Positions 14,170-22,150 of a stretch of DNA of 34,945 bases are shown one piece after another (position 1 is the first letter of the stretch; every line of letters starts with the position of its first letter). Under the pieces are notes generated by a model. The model saw only the letters and a program-made list of their open reading frames with translations, ran no database searches and had not been told where the DNA came from. The position numbers were made by a program, and so were the translations under genes. This stretch comes from JAYVYM01 sp046593925 (GTDB lineage: Bacteria; Actinomycetota; Actinomycetes; Mycobacteriales; SCTD01): contig JBKJQN010000083.1 of NCBI GenBank assembly GCA_046593925.1, positions 1 to 34,945 on the forward strand, written 5' to 3'.

Positions 14170-15242
14170 CCGGCAGCGGCGGTCAGCAGGTCGGCACCGA
14201 CAGCCCCGACCAGGACCCGGCCGTCCTTGGCGAGCAGGACGTTGAGCAGCGCGGTGTGCACGAGGCGGTCGCCGGTCGGGAGCGTCGTCGACAGCCGCCC
14301 GATCAGGTCGCCGCCCGCGCCGCCGGCGGTGGGAGCGCTGCCGGCCGGCAGCACGAGCACCGACGTCCAGCCGGTACCGACCACCGTCGGGGCAGCCGCG
14401 CCAGCCGGCGCGGCCGGGTCGGGCGGGCTGATCTGCTTCGTGCTCACCGTGCTGCCCTGCGGCGGGGTGAACCGGAAGACCGATTCGGCCGGGCGGGCGA
14501 AGGAGATGTCGGTGAACCCTGACTCGAAGGCGGCTTCGGGCTGCGCCCCGAAGACCTGCACGCGCAGCGGCACCTTCGTCTCGCTGTCGACGGCGATCGC
14601 CACCTTCCGCACCGTCGATCGGGTGTCCTTGGGAGTCAGGACCAGTGAGTACGCCGACCGGTCGGCCACCATCGTGGTGGGGTCGACCGTCACCGCCGTG
14701 GTCGGGTCGATGGCCGCCAGGGCCTTCGCGGCGGCTGCGGCGGGCGTCAGCGACTGCGCGTCCGGGGTGCCGCCAGGGCCGGCCGGCTCCGCGGGGGCCT
14801 CGGGCAGCACGGCGTGGGTGACAGCCTGGCCTGCGGAGGCGTACGTCCACACGTCCCGACCGGAGCGCACCACGTCGGACTCGGCGAGCTGGCCGAGCAG
14901 TGCGAGGCGCTGCCGGTCCGGCCCGTCGACCCAGACCCGTGCAGTGTGCGAGCCGGTGACCAGCGACTGCCAGTCCAGCGAGGCGCTGCTGTCCGGGCCG
15001 GGCAGGGACGGCAGGCCGAGCCGGGCGGTCTCCACCACGGTGCCGGACAGCGCCTGCGTCGTGCTGGTCTGCACACCCACCAGCAGCTCGGCGGCGGTCA
15101 GCGGCGGCAGGACGGGGTGCGCGGTCGCCGAGGCGGGGCTGCCGGCGACGAAGGACGTACCGACGACGGCGACGGCGACGACAACAGGTACGGCCCAGGC
15201 GGAGCGGCGGCCGAGCCGGCGGCGGGAAGCAGGGGTAATCAT
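14166..15242 (-). CDS. LolA-like / outer-membrane lipoprotein carrier-fold secreted protein
   Basis: A 358-aa secreted or membrane-tethered protein. Its signal sequence (about residues 14-42) is SAWAVPVVVAVAVVGTSFVA ending in ASATA. The following domain (LSGTVVETARLGLP, RVWVDGPDRQRLALLG, VVRSGRDVWTYAS, YSLVLTPKD, KVPLRVQVFG, FTPPQGS) follows the LolA/LolB/RseB-type half-barrel pattern. Monoderm actinobacteria have no outer membrane, so the fold here more likely handles a lipid or lipoprotein at the cytoplasmic membrane together with the coupled ABC transporter. The ATG at 15242 is preceded by CAGGCT and exactly six bases, fitting a leaderless transcript. Confidence 0.82.
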   Translation of the reverse strand: MITPASRRRLGRRSAWAVPVVVAVAVVGTSFVAGSPASATAHPVLPPLTAAELLVGVQTSTTQALSGTVVETARLGLPSLPGPDSSASLDWQSLVTGSHTARVWVDGPDRQRLALLGQLAESDVVRSGRDVWTYASAGQAVTHAVLPEAPAEPAGPGGTPDAQSLTPAAAAAKALAAIDPTTAVTVDPTTMVADRSAYSLVLTPKDTRSTVRKVAIAVDSETKVPLRVQVFGAQPEAAFESGFTDISFARPAESVFRFTPPQGSTVSTKQISPPDPAAPAGAAAPTVVGTGWTSVLVLPAGSAPTAGGAGGDLIGRLSTTLPTGDRLVHTALLNVLLAKDGRVLVGAVGADLLTAAAG

Positions 15243-15248
15243 GCAGCC

Positions 15249-15254
15249 AGCCTG
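15249..15254 (-). promoter_or_regulatory. -10 element of the LolA-ABC operon
   Basis: CAGGCT on the minus strand (15254-15249) ends six bases before the ATG at 15242. The -35 region falls at about 15277-15272, touching the first CTGAGAG repeat. Confidence 0.5.
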
Positions 15255-15275
15255 CGCCGCCAGTCGTCGGCCGCG

Positions 15276-15293
15276 CTGAGAGCGGACTGAGAG
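15276..15293. promoter_or_regulatory. Direct-repeat operator between the LolA operon and the response regulator gene
   Basis: CTGAGAG occurs at 15276-15282 and 15287-15293, an 11-bp phase (7-bp sites, 4-bp spacer). This is the geometry used by OmpR/PhoB-family dimers, for example mycobacterial PhoP. One copy overlaps the -35 region of each divergent promoter. Confidence 0.65.
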
Positions 15294-15311
15294 CCCGCGG
15301 CCCGGCGGGCC

Positions 15312-15317
15312 CAGACT
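15312..15317 (+). promoter_or_regulatory. -10 element for a leaderless response regulator transcript
   Basis: CAGACT (15312-15317) is followed by six bases and the GTG at 15324. The second CTGAGAG repeat lies at about -37 to -31 from that start. Confidence 0.5.
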
Positions 15318-15323
15318 GGTGCC

Positions 15324-16007
15324 GTGGAGGGCGCCCGCGTGCTGCTGGTCGACGACGAGGTGCGCTTCGCCGCAGCGCTCGCCCGCGGGCTGAGCGCCGA
15401 CGGCGCCCACGTACAGGTCGCGCACGACGGGTTCGCCGGGCTCGCCGCCTGCGCCGGGGGTGCGTACGACGCGGTCGTGCTCGACCTGATGCTGCCCGGA
15501 CTGTCGGGCTATGAGGTCCTCAAGCGGCTGCGTGCCCGCGACGACTGGACGCCGGTGCTGGTGCTCTCGGCGAAGGACGGCGAGTGGGACCTCGCCGATG
15601 CGCTCGACCTGGGCGCCGACGACTACCTGGTCAAGCCGTTCTCCTACGTCGTGCTGCTGGCCAGGTTGCGCGTGCTGCTGCGCCGGCGCGGGTCGCTCAC
15701 CCCCGCCACGGTGTCCGCACAGACGGTGGCCTGCGGATCGGTCGTCGTCGACGGCGACCGGCACCTGGTCACCCGGGCCGGCGTCGCGGTCGACCTGACG
15801 CCCCGGGAGTTCCGGCTGCTGGAGCACCTGGTACGCCGGTGCGGCCATGTCGTCAGCAAGCTCGAGCTGCTCGAGGACGTCTTCGACGCCGACCCCGACA
15901 GCCACCCCAACGTCGTCGAGGTCTACGTCGGCTACCTGCGTCGCAAGCTCGGTCGCGAGGCGATCGTCACGGTCCGGGGCGAGGGATACCGGTTGGCCGA
16001 GACATGA
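15324..16007 (+). CDS. OmpR/PhoB-family response regulator
   Basis: A 227-aa two-domain regulator. The receiver has the acidic pair VDDE (10-12), the phosphoacceptor Asp54 in VVLDLMLPG and the conserved lysine in YLVKPF. The C-terminal winged helix shows LTPREFRLLEHLVRRCGHVV and YVGYLRRKLG followed by VRGEGYRL. It is paired with the kinase immediately downstream and probably binds the 11-bp-phased repeat just upstream, controlling itself and the divergent LolA-ABC operon (inference). Confidence 0.95.
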   Translation: MEGARVLLVDDEVRFAAALARGLSADGAHVQVAHDGFAGLAACAGGAYDAVVLDLMLPGLSGYEVLKRLRARDDWTPVLVLSAKDGEWDLADALDLGADDYLVKPFSYVVLLARLRVLLRRRGSLTPATVSAQTVACGSVVVDGDRHLVTRAGVAVDLTPREFRLLEHLVRRCGHVVSKLELLEDVFDADPDSHPNVVEVYVGYLRRKLGREAIVTVRGEGYRLAET

Positions 16008-16020
16008 GGCGGCTGAGGCA

Positions 16021-17310
16021 GTGCTGAAGCGGCGCGGCGTACGCGCCCGGCTGGTGCTGTCCGCAGCCGTACCGCTCGCGGTCGCCCTCGTGCTGGTCGC
16101 CGTGGCGGTTGCGCTGATCTTCTCCGGCGGCCTGGTGCGGGAGCTGGACGGACAGACCCGCGCCGAGGCCGCGGTCCTCACCGATCTGGTGACGACCGAC
16201 CGGCTGCCCAGCACCCTGCCGCTGCCGGCCGGCTCGGCCCTGCTCGCCCAGGTCGTTGCCGAGGACGGCAGCGTGCTGGCCGCCACGCCGTCGGCCAGCC
16301 GGGTGCAGGCGCTGCGCACCGGCACCGTGCCGCGGGTGTTGACCGACGAGGAGGGCTCCTATGCCGGCACGCCGCTGCGCGTACGGGTCGAGCCGGCCGT
16401 GCTGGCCGGCCGGCCGGTCGCCGTGGTCGTCGCGGCCCCGCTCGCGGACGTACGGCGGGCGCTGCACGCCCTGCGCCTGGTGCTGCTGCTCGTCGTACCC
16501 GTGCTGGTCGCGGTGGTCACCGCGCTGACCTGGCTGGTCGCCGGGCTGGCGCTGCGGCCGGTCGAACGGCTGCGCGCCGCCGCCCAGCAGATCGCCCGGG
16601 CGCCCGAGTCGCCGGCGACGCTGCCGACCGTCGCCGGCCGGGACGAGGTCGGTCGCCTCGCCGACACGCTGCAGGTCCTGCTCACCGCTGTCCGCGGCCT
16701 AGTCGCCCAGCAGCGGGCGTTCGTCGCCGATGCGGCTCACGAGCTGCGCTCGCCGCTCGCCAGCCTGGCCGTGCAGCTCGACGTCGCGCGTACGCACCCC
16801 GGCACCGTCACCGTCCCCGAGCTCACCGACGACCTCGCCCCCGAGGTCGAGCGGCTCCAGCGGCTCGTCGAGGACCTGCTCGCCCTGACCCGTACGTCGT
16901 CGCTGGACCCCGCGGCCCGGGAGCCACTCGACCTGCGCGAGCTGGCCGGGGCGACCGGATCGGCTGCGCCCGTCCACGGCGACCGGGGGGCGCTGCTCAG
17001 ACTGGTGGACAACCTGCGTACCAACGCCGAACGGCACGGGGCCCGCGTGGCGGTCACGACGTCGGTGGCCGACCGGCGCGCGGTGCTCGACGTCGACGAC
17101 GACGGCCCGGGCATCGCCCCGGCCGACCGGCTGCGCGTGCTGGAGCGCTGGGTCCGGCTCGACGGCGCCCGGGCCGGCCACGACGGCGGCAGCGGCCTGG
17201 GGCTGGCGATCGTGCGCGAGACCGCGCGCGCCCACGGCGGCGACGTCGAGGTCCTGGACTCCCCGCTCGGCGGCGCGCGGGTGCGGGTGACGCTGCCGCT
17301 GCGGGGCTGA
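16021..17310 (+). CDS. Sensor histidine kinase (HAMP-HisKA-HATPase)
   Basis: A 429-aa membrane kinase from the GTG at 16021, 13 bases after the regulator stop, with TGAGG upstream. Membrane segments lie at about 10-32 and 150-175, with an extracytoplasmic sensor of about 115 residues between. A HAMP domain follows, then HisKA with ADAAHELRSPLASL (His240). The ATPase motifs are DNLRTNAERHG (N box), DDDGPGIAP (G1) and GGSGLGLAIVRE (G2). The signal sensed is unknown. The longer open frame reaching back to 15847 is a shadow over the regulator gene. Confidence 0.94.
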   Translation: MLKRRGVRARLVLSAAVPLAVALVLVAVAVALIFSGGLVRELDGQTRAEAAVLTDLVTTDRLPSTLPLPAGSALLAQVVAEDGSVLAATPSASRVQALRTGTVPRVLTDEEGSYAGTPLRVRVEPAVLAGRPVAVVVAAPLADVRRALHALRLVLLLVVPVLVAVVTALTWLVAGLALRPVERLRAAAQQIARAPESPATLPTVAGRDEVGRLADTLQVLLTAVRGLVAQQRAFVADAAHELRSPLASLAVQLDVARTHPGTVTVPELTDDLAPEVERLQRLVEDLLALTRTSSLDPAAREPLDLRELAGATGSAAPVHGDRGALLRLVDNLRTNAERHGARVAVTTSVADRRAVLDVDDDGPGIAPADRLRVLERWVRLDGARAGHDGGSGLGLAIVRETARAHGGDVEVLDSPLGGARVRVTLPLRG

Positions 17311-17321
17311 CCCGGCTGCGG

Positions 17322-18647
17322 CTACGCGGTCGGCAGGCTCAGCACGAAGCAGGCCCCGGTGCCGTGCGGGCGCAGCTGCAGCTCGCCGCCCCCCGCGCGG
17401 ACCAGCCGCCGGGCCAACGCCAGCCCGAGCCCGGACCCCTCGTGCCCGTCGGGGCTGCGTACGCCCGGCTCGAACACCCGGTCAGCGAGCTCCGGCGGCA
17501 CCCCGGGGCCGTCATCGCGTACGACGACCTCCGGGCCCGCGGTGCCCTGGCCGATCTCGACGACGACCCCGGTGCGGCAGTAGCGCAGCGCGTTGTCGAG
17601 CACCGGCGCCAGGGCGCGCTCCAGCAGCGCGTGGTCCACCCCGGCGGACAGCTGCGCGGTCCGTTCGTGCACCGTCACGACACCGGCCGGCGGGTCGACC
17701 GAGTCGACGGCGGCACGCACGGCGGGCAGCACCGCGCAGCGACCGGGTGCGTTGTCGGCGGTCGCCCGCTCGGCGGTCAGCAGGCTCTCCAGGACGCGGC
17801 TCATCCGGTCGGTGGCGGCCAGTACGGCGGCGTGACCCTCCTTCAGCTCCCGCTGGCTCCGCGGCCGGCTGTCGAGCAGCTCGATCTCGGCCACCATCGC
17901 CGACAGCGGCGTACGGAGCTCGTGGGACAGCTCGGCCGACAGCTGTTGCTCGTGCCGCAGGACGGCCGCCAGCCGGTCGAGCACCCCGTCCAGCGTTGCC
18001 GCGAGCGCCGCCAGCTCGGTCGGGCGGGCGCCCGTGCCAAAGCGCCGCTCCAGGTCCGAGGAGCTCCAGCGGGCCGCCTGCGCGGTCATCTGCGCGACCG
18101 GCGTGAGCGCCCGTCCCACGAGTGTGCGGGTCATCAGGTAGGCGCCGCCCAGCACCAGCGCGGCCGCCGCGACCGATGCGAACAGCGCGACCTTCTCCAC
18201 CCGGTTGTACGGGTCGAGACCGATGCTGCTGACGACGGTGCCGACCTGCCGGTCGCCGAGCATCAGCGGCAGGGCGTAGAAGCGCACCGCCTCGGGCTCG
18301 CGCGTCTGCACCGTGCGCTCGCCCCGGCCCGCGAGGGCGTCGGCCGTCCGCTGCTGGTCCCGGTCGCCACTGGCGCGCTCGACCGCCGTCGTGCCCTCAT
18401 AGACCCAGGTCGCAGAGGAGATCGGCCGCTCCCGATCTGGGCCGCTCAGGGTCACGTTGCCGTCCGGGGCGATATCGATGCCGCTGGCCTCGACTGCCGC
18501 TCGGGTGTGCAGCAGATCGTCCGCGCCGCTACGCAGCTGCCTGGACAGGACCACGTTGAACCCGAAGGCCAGCGCGGCCAGCGAGATGGCCGTGACGAGC
18601 AGGGCACCCAGGGCGAGACGCTCCTGCAAGCTGTGTGGCCATCTCAT
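17322..18647 (-). CDS. Sensor histidine kinase (second two-component system)
   Basis: A 441-aa kinase whose ATG at 18647 overlaps the regulator stop (ATGA, 18644-18647). The first membrane segment is at about 11-31, an extracytoplasmic region at 32-150 and the second membrane segment at about 152-172. HAMP follows, then HisKA with LSHELRTPLSAM (His242). The ATPase has DNALRYC, VRDDGPGVPPE and EGSGLGLALARR. It is convergent with the first kinase, with only 11 bases between their stops. It belongs to the EnvZ/BaeS-like class; the signal is unknown. Its position suggests control of the divergent glycosyltransferase operon. Confidence 0.94.
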   Translation of the reverse strand: MRWPHSLQERLALGALLVTAISLAALAFGFNVVLSRQLRSGADDLLHTRAAVEASGIDIAPDGNVTLSGPDRERPISSATWVYEGTTAVERASGDRDQQRTADALAGRGERTVQTREPEAVRFYALPLMLGDRQVGTVVSSIGLDPYNRVEKVALFASVAAAALVLGGAYLMTRTLVGRALTPVAQMTAQAARWSSSDLERRFGTGARPTELAALAATLDGVLDRLAAVLRHEQQLSAELSHELRTPLSAMVAEIELLDSRPRSQRELKEGHAAVLAATDRMSRVLESLLTAERATADNAPGRCAVLPAVRAAVDSVDPPAGVVTVHERTAQLSAGVDHALLERALAPVLDNALRYCRTGVVVEIGQGTAGPEVVVRDDGPGVPPELADRVFEPGVRSPDGHEGSGLGLALARRLVRAGGGELQLRPHGTGACFVLSLPTA

Positions 18648-19306
18648 CCGTACCGGTACCCCACGCCGCGGGCGGTGGTGATCGTCAGCGGCGCCTGCAC
18701 CTCGCCGAGCTTCTTGCGCAGCCGCGCCACGTACTGGTCCAGCGTGTTGTCGTTGACGCGGGAGCCCTCCGCCCAGCCGGTCCGGACCAGCTCGCGGCGA
18801 CGCAGCACGGTGCCGGGCGAGGCCATCAGGACGGCCAGCAGGCGGAACTCGGTCGGCGTCAGCGGGAGCGAGTCCGCCCTGCCGACTAGCCGGTGACCGG
18901 CGGGGTCGAGGTGGACCTCGGCGGTAGCCGGGGTTCCTGCCGCGGCACGGCGTACCAGCGCGCGCAGCCGGGCAACCAGCTCGGCCAGGTGGAAGGGCTT
19001 GACGAGGTAGTCGTCGCCGCCCGCGGCAAAGCCCGACAGCCGGTCGGTGAGCCGGTCGTGGGCTGTCAGGAACAGCACCGGCGCATCCACACCGCGGGCC
19101 CGCATCGCCTGGCACAGGTCGCGCCCGTCGGCGTCCGGCAGACCGATGTCGAGCACGAGCGCAGCGAAGGGTGCACCGGCCAACGCCATCGCCGAGGCGC
19201 CATCCCGGGCGCTCGTGACCTCGAACCCCTCCTCCCGGAGGCCTCGGGCCAGCACCTCGCGCAGCGCGAGGTCGTCCTCGACGACGAGGACGCGGTTCGG
19301 GGTCAC
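18644..19306 (-). CDS. OmpR/PhoB-family response regulator (second two-component system)
   Basis: A 220-aa regulator beginning MTPNRVLVVEDDLALREVL. The phosphoacceptor Asp53 lies in ALVLDIGLPD and the lysine in YLVKPF. The winged helix contains LTPTEFRLLAVLMASPG and YVARLRKKLG, ending TTARGVGYRYG. I chose the GTG at 19306 because GACACT plus exactly six bases precedes it, the same leaderless pattern as the other regulator; a GTG at 19324 would add six residues. Divergent from the glycosyltransferase operon. Confidence 0.93.
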   Translation of the reverse strand: MTPNRVLVVEDDLALREVLARGLREEGFEVTSARDGASAMALAGAPFAALVLDIGLPDADGRDLCQAMRARGVDAPVLFLTAHDRLTDRLSGFAAGGDDYLVKPFHLAELVARLRALVRRAAAGTPATAEVHLDPAGHRLVGRADSLPLTPTEFRLLAVLMASPGTVLRRRELVRTGWAEGSRVNDNTLDQYVARLRKKLGEVQAPLTITTARGVGYRYG

Positions 19307-19356
19307 GTGTCCAGTGTCGGCCACCTGGCAATGGCCGGCCGCCGGCCGTGCAGAGC

Positions 19357-19395
19357 GCTCAGGTGCCGTTCAGCGACGGGGCCCCACCCTGTCAG
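19357..19395. promoter_or_regulatory. Helically phased TCAG repeats in the divergent promoter region
   Basis: TCAG occurs at 19359, 19370 and 19392, that is 11 and 22 bp apart. The first two sit in GCTCAG and GTTCAG. The CTCAG core matches the complement of the CTGAGAG repeats upstream of the first regulator. Probable binding site of the second response regulator. Confidence 0.5.
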
Positions 19396-19437
19396 TCCGC
19401 TGCAACCCTGTGTGCGGCCGCCGACTGGAGACTCCCT

Positions 19438-20577
19438 GTGACCACCCGCTTCCGCACCCTGTCCCGGGTCCCCGCGGCATCGGCGCGTCGCCGCGCGGCT
19501 CCGCGCGTCCTGGTGGTGTCGGGCAGCGTCGGGGCCGGCCACGACGGCGCCGCCAACGAGCTCGCCGCGCGGCTGCGCGCCGCCGATGTCGAGGTCGATG
19601 TGCGCGACCTGCTGTCGGTGCTGCCGCGGCCGGTCCCGAAGGTGCTGCGCGAGGGCTACTGCCTGACCGTCGACCGGGCGCCGATCGTGTTCGAGCGGTT
19701 GTTCACCGCTCTGGAGGACTCCGGCCTCGCGCGACGGGCGATGCTCGAGGTCTGCCGTTCCGGCGAGCGCGGCGTGGGACGTTGGCTGGCGGCGGGTGAC
19801 TACTCCGCCGCGGTGTCGACGTATCCCCTCGCCAGCCAGGTGCTCGGCCAGCTGCGGCGCAAGGGGCTCGCGCCGATGCCGCTGGTGACCTACCTCACCG
19901 ACCCCGCGGCCCACCGCAGCTGGATCCACCCGGACATCGACGTCCACCTGACCGTGACCGCCGCGACCGCTGTCCGGGGCGCGGCGGAGTACGGCGTGGC
20001 CATGGCGGCCGCCGGAGCACTGGTGCCGTCGCGGTTCGCCATGCCGGTACCGGCCCGGCGGGTACGCGAGCTGCGTACCGACCTCGGGCTGCCGGACGGC
20101 CAGCCGGTCGCGCTGCTCGTCGCGGGTTCGCTCGGCCTGGGCGATGTCGTCTCGTCCGCCGAGCACGTCCGCGCCGCCGGCCTGGTGCCGGTGGTGCTGT
20201 GCGGCCGCAACGACCGGGTGCGCGGGCTGGTCGCGGCGGTGCCCGGCGCGGTCGCCCTGGGCTGGCGTGACGACGTGCACGAGCTGATGGCCGTCGCGGA
20301 CGTGCTGGTGCACAACGCGGGCGGACTGTCCTTCACCGAGGCGCTGGTCGCCGGGCTGCCGGCCGTGAGCTACCGCTGCATCCCGGGTCACGGCCAGGCC
20401 AACGCGGCCGTGCTCGCCGATGCCGGGATCGCCCCGTGGGCGCACACCGCCGCCGAGCTGGCCACAGCGCTGCACGCGCAGCTGGCCGCCGGCCGCCAGC
20501 CGGCCGGCCTGGCCGACCCGGCGGAGGCCGTGCTGGCCCTGCTGCCGGCCCGCCAACAGCTCGCAGCCTCGGCGTGA
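19438..20577 (+). CDS. Glycosyltransferase of the MGDG synthase / MurG-like superfamily
   Basis: A 379-aa GT-B protein. The N-terminal domain has the glycine-rich loop VVSGSVGAGHDGAANELAAR, as in monogalactosyldiacylglycerol synthase. The C-terminal nucleotide-sugar domain shows VALLVAGSLGLGD, VVLCGRNDRV and NAGGLSFTEALVAGLP followed by IPGHGQANA. Such enzymes transfer sugar from a UDP-sugar to diacylglycerol or another lipid at the cytosolic face; donor and acceptor cannot be read here. The GTG start has GGAG seven bases upstream. It is first in a four-gene operon in which each gene overlaps the next by GTGA. Confidence 0.85.
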   Translation: MTTRFRTLSRVPAASARRRAAPRVLVVSGSVGAGHDGAANELAARLRAADVEVDVRDLLSVLPRPVPKVLREGYCLTVDRAPIVFERLFTALEDSGLARRAMLEVCRSGERGVGRWLAAGDYSAAVSTYPLASQVLGQLRRKGLAPMPLVTYLTDPAAHRSWIHPDIDVHLTVTAATAVRGAAEYGVAMAAAGALVPSRFAMPVPARRVRELRTDLGLPDGQPVALLVAGSLGLGDVVSSAEHVRAAGLVPVVLCGRNDRVRGLVAAVPGAVALGWRDDVHELMAVADVLVHNAGGLSFTEALVAGLPAVSYRCIPGHGQANAAVLADAGIAPWAHTAAELATALHAQLAAGRQPAGLADPAEAVLALLPARQQLAASA

Positions 20578-21299
20578 GGCTCGTGACCGCGGCCACCGGG
20601 GCGGTGGCGTGTCTGGCGGCGGTGCACGCGGCTCCGGCGCTGACGGCACGCGGCCCGCTGCGCCGCGCCGTGCCGGGGTTGTCCGGCGTCGGCCGGCCCG
20701 GCGGGATCGCGCTCACCTTCGACGACGGTCCCGACCCGCGCGGTACCCCCGCTGTGCTCGACGCCCTCGCGGCGCTGGGCTGGCAGGCCACCTTCTTCGT
20801 CCTGGGCAGCCAGGTCGAACGGCACCCGGAGCTGGCGAGGCGGATCGCCGCGGAGGGTCACGAGCTCGCGCTGCACGGCTACACCCATGTCAACCACCTC
20901 ATCCGCACGCCGTTCGACGTGCGCCGGGACCTGGAGCGCGCCCACCTGGTCCTGGTCGACGCCATCGGCGAACGCCCACGCTGGTACCGGCCGCCGTACG
21001 GCGTGCTCAGCGCCGGGACGCTGGCCACGACCCGGCGGCTGGGTCTGGAGCCGGTGCTGTGGACCGCCTGGGGCCAGGACTGGCGGCGCACCGACGCGCA
21101 CCGGGTCACCAAGACGGTGCTGCGGGACCTGCGCGAGGGCGGTTGCGTGCTGCTGCACGACAGCGACGTGACATCCACTCCCGGTTCATGGCGGGCCACC
21201 GCCGGCAGCCTTCCGATGCTCGCGGCAGCCCTGGCTGCCCGCGGCTGGGCCGTACGGCGCCTCGACGAGCATGTCGATCCGCATTCTGTAGCGGCGTGA
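20574..21299 (+). CDS. Polysaccharide deacetylase (NodB family, carbohydrate esterase 4)
   Basis: The 241-aa enzyme begins with a hydrophobic segment (about 3-22) that anchors or exports it. The CE4 motifs are complete: TFDDGPD (Asp50, Asp51), the metal histidines in HGYTHVN (His101, His105), RPPYG (139-143) and LLHDSD (His195). It removes N-acetyl groups from an amino sugar in a polymer or glycolipid, outside the membrane. Its start overlaps the glycosyltransferase stop (20574-20577), so the two act in one pathway (inference). Confidence 0.93.
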   Translation: MRLVTAATGAVACLAAVHAAPALTARGPLRRAVPGLSGVGRPGGIALTFDDGPDPRGTPAVLDALAALGWQATFFVLGSQVERHPELARRIAAEGHELALHGYTHVNHLIRTPFDVRRDLERAHLVLVDAIGERPRWYRPPYGVLSAGTLATTRRLGLEPVLWTAWGQDWRRTDAHRVTKTVLRDLREGGCVLLHDSDVTSTPGSWRATAGSLPMLAAALAARGWAVRRLDEHVDPHSVAA

Positions 21300-22150
21300 C
21301 GTCCATCATCGCGGCGCTGCTCGCGGCGGCCTTCTTCGCGGTGGCCTCGGTGCTGCAGCACGCGGCAGCATCGGCGCCCGGCGCTCCGGACGGCTCGGCG
21401 GCGCTGCGGCTGACCGCTCATCTCGCCGGCCGGCCGCAATGGCTGCTCGGGCTGCTCGCGGGCGGGGTGGGCCTGCTGCTGCACGCCGTGGCGCTGCACA
21501 CCGGGCGGGTGTCCGTCGTACAGCCACTGCTCGCGACGGGGCTGGTCATCGCCCTGTCCATGGGCGCGCTCACCGGTCAACCGCCGGGTCGCGGGCAGTG
21601 GCCCGCCGCGGGAGGTGTCGTCGCCGGCCTCGGGCTGTTCCTGGCCAGCGCGATGCCGCAGGCGGGTACCGCGATGGCGCACGGGCCGGTCCTGCCGCTC
21701 GCGACCGTGGGCGCGCTGGGGCTGTGCGGGCTGGCCCGGGCCGCGACGCTGCGGCCAGGCACGCGGCACGCGGCGCTGCTGCTCGGGGTCGCCGCCGGCA
21801 CCGGCTTCGGGGTCGGGGGGGCGCTGCTCAAGCAGGTCGTCGACACCGCACCCGGCCACCTCGCACTGAGCTGGCCGCCCTACGCGCTGGCGCTGCTCGG
21901 CGCCACCTCCCTGACCCTGGCCCAGGCGGCGTACCAGGCCGGCGACCTCGCCGAGTGCCTCCCGGCGCTGACCGTCCTCGAGCCGCTGATCGCCGTGGTA
22001 GTCGGCGCGTCGGCGTTCTCCGAGACGCTCGCGTCCTCTCCCGGTGCGCGGATCGGCCAGCTCGTCGGAGTGCTGCTGACCACCGGATCGGTCGTACGGC
22101 TGGCCGCCCTGCAGGCCCGCGAGGGCGACCTCACCACGATCTCGCAGTGA
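21296..22150 (+). CDS. DMT-superfamily multispan membrane protein (EamA/NIPA-like)
   Basis: The 284-aa protein has about nine hydrophobic segments, small residues in its helices, and internal similarity of halves as in drug/metabolite transporters. The stretch QAAYQAGDLAECLPALTVLE followed by PLIAVVVGASAFSE resembles actinobacterial EamA/NIPA-like permeases. The substrate is unknown; in this operon a lipid-linked sugar or precursor is an attractive guess. It starts at the GTG overlapping the deacetylase stop (21296-21299). Confidence 0.82.
   Translation: MTSIIAALLAAAFFAVASVLQHAAASAPGAPDGSAALRLTAHLAGRPQWLLGLLAGGVGLLLHAVALHTGRVSVVQPLLATGLVIALSMGALTGQPPGRGQWPAAGGVVAGLGLFLASAMPQAGTAMAHGPVLPLATVGALGLCGLARAATLRPGTRHAALLLGVAAGTGFGVGGALLKQVVDTAPGHLALSWPPYALALLGATSLTLAQAAYQAGDLAECLPALTVLEPLIAVVVGASAFSETLASSPGARIGQLVGVLLTTGSVVRLAALQAREGDLTTISQ

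Noticed and set aside
15847..16020. Upstream extension of the first histidine kinase
   Set aside because: It overlaps the response regulator in another frame; GTG 16021 begins just before the membrane segment and has TGAGG upstream.
14166..16325. 719-codon minus frame extending the LolA-like gene through the response regulator
   Set aside because: Only the part from 15242 has a signal peptide and domain; the rest is the antisense shadow of the regulator and kinase genes.
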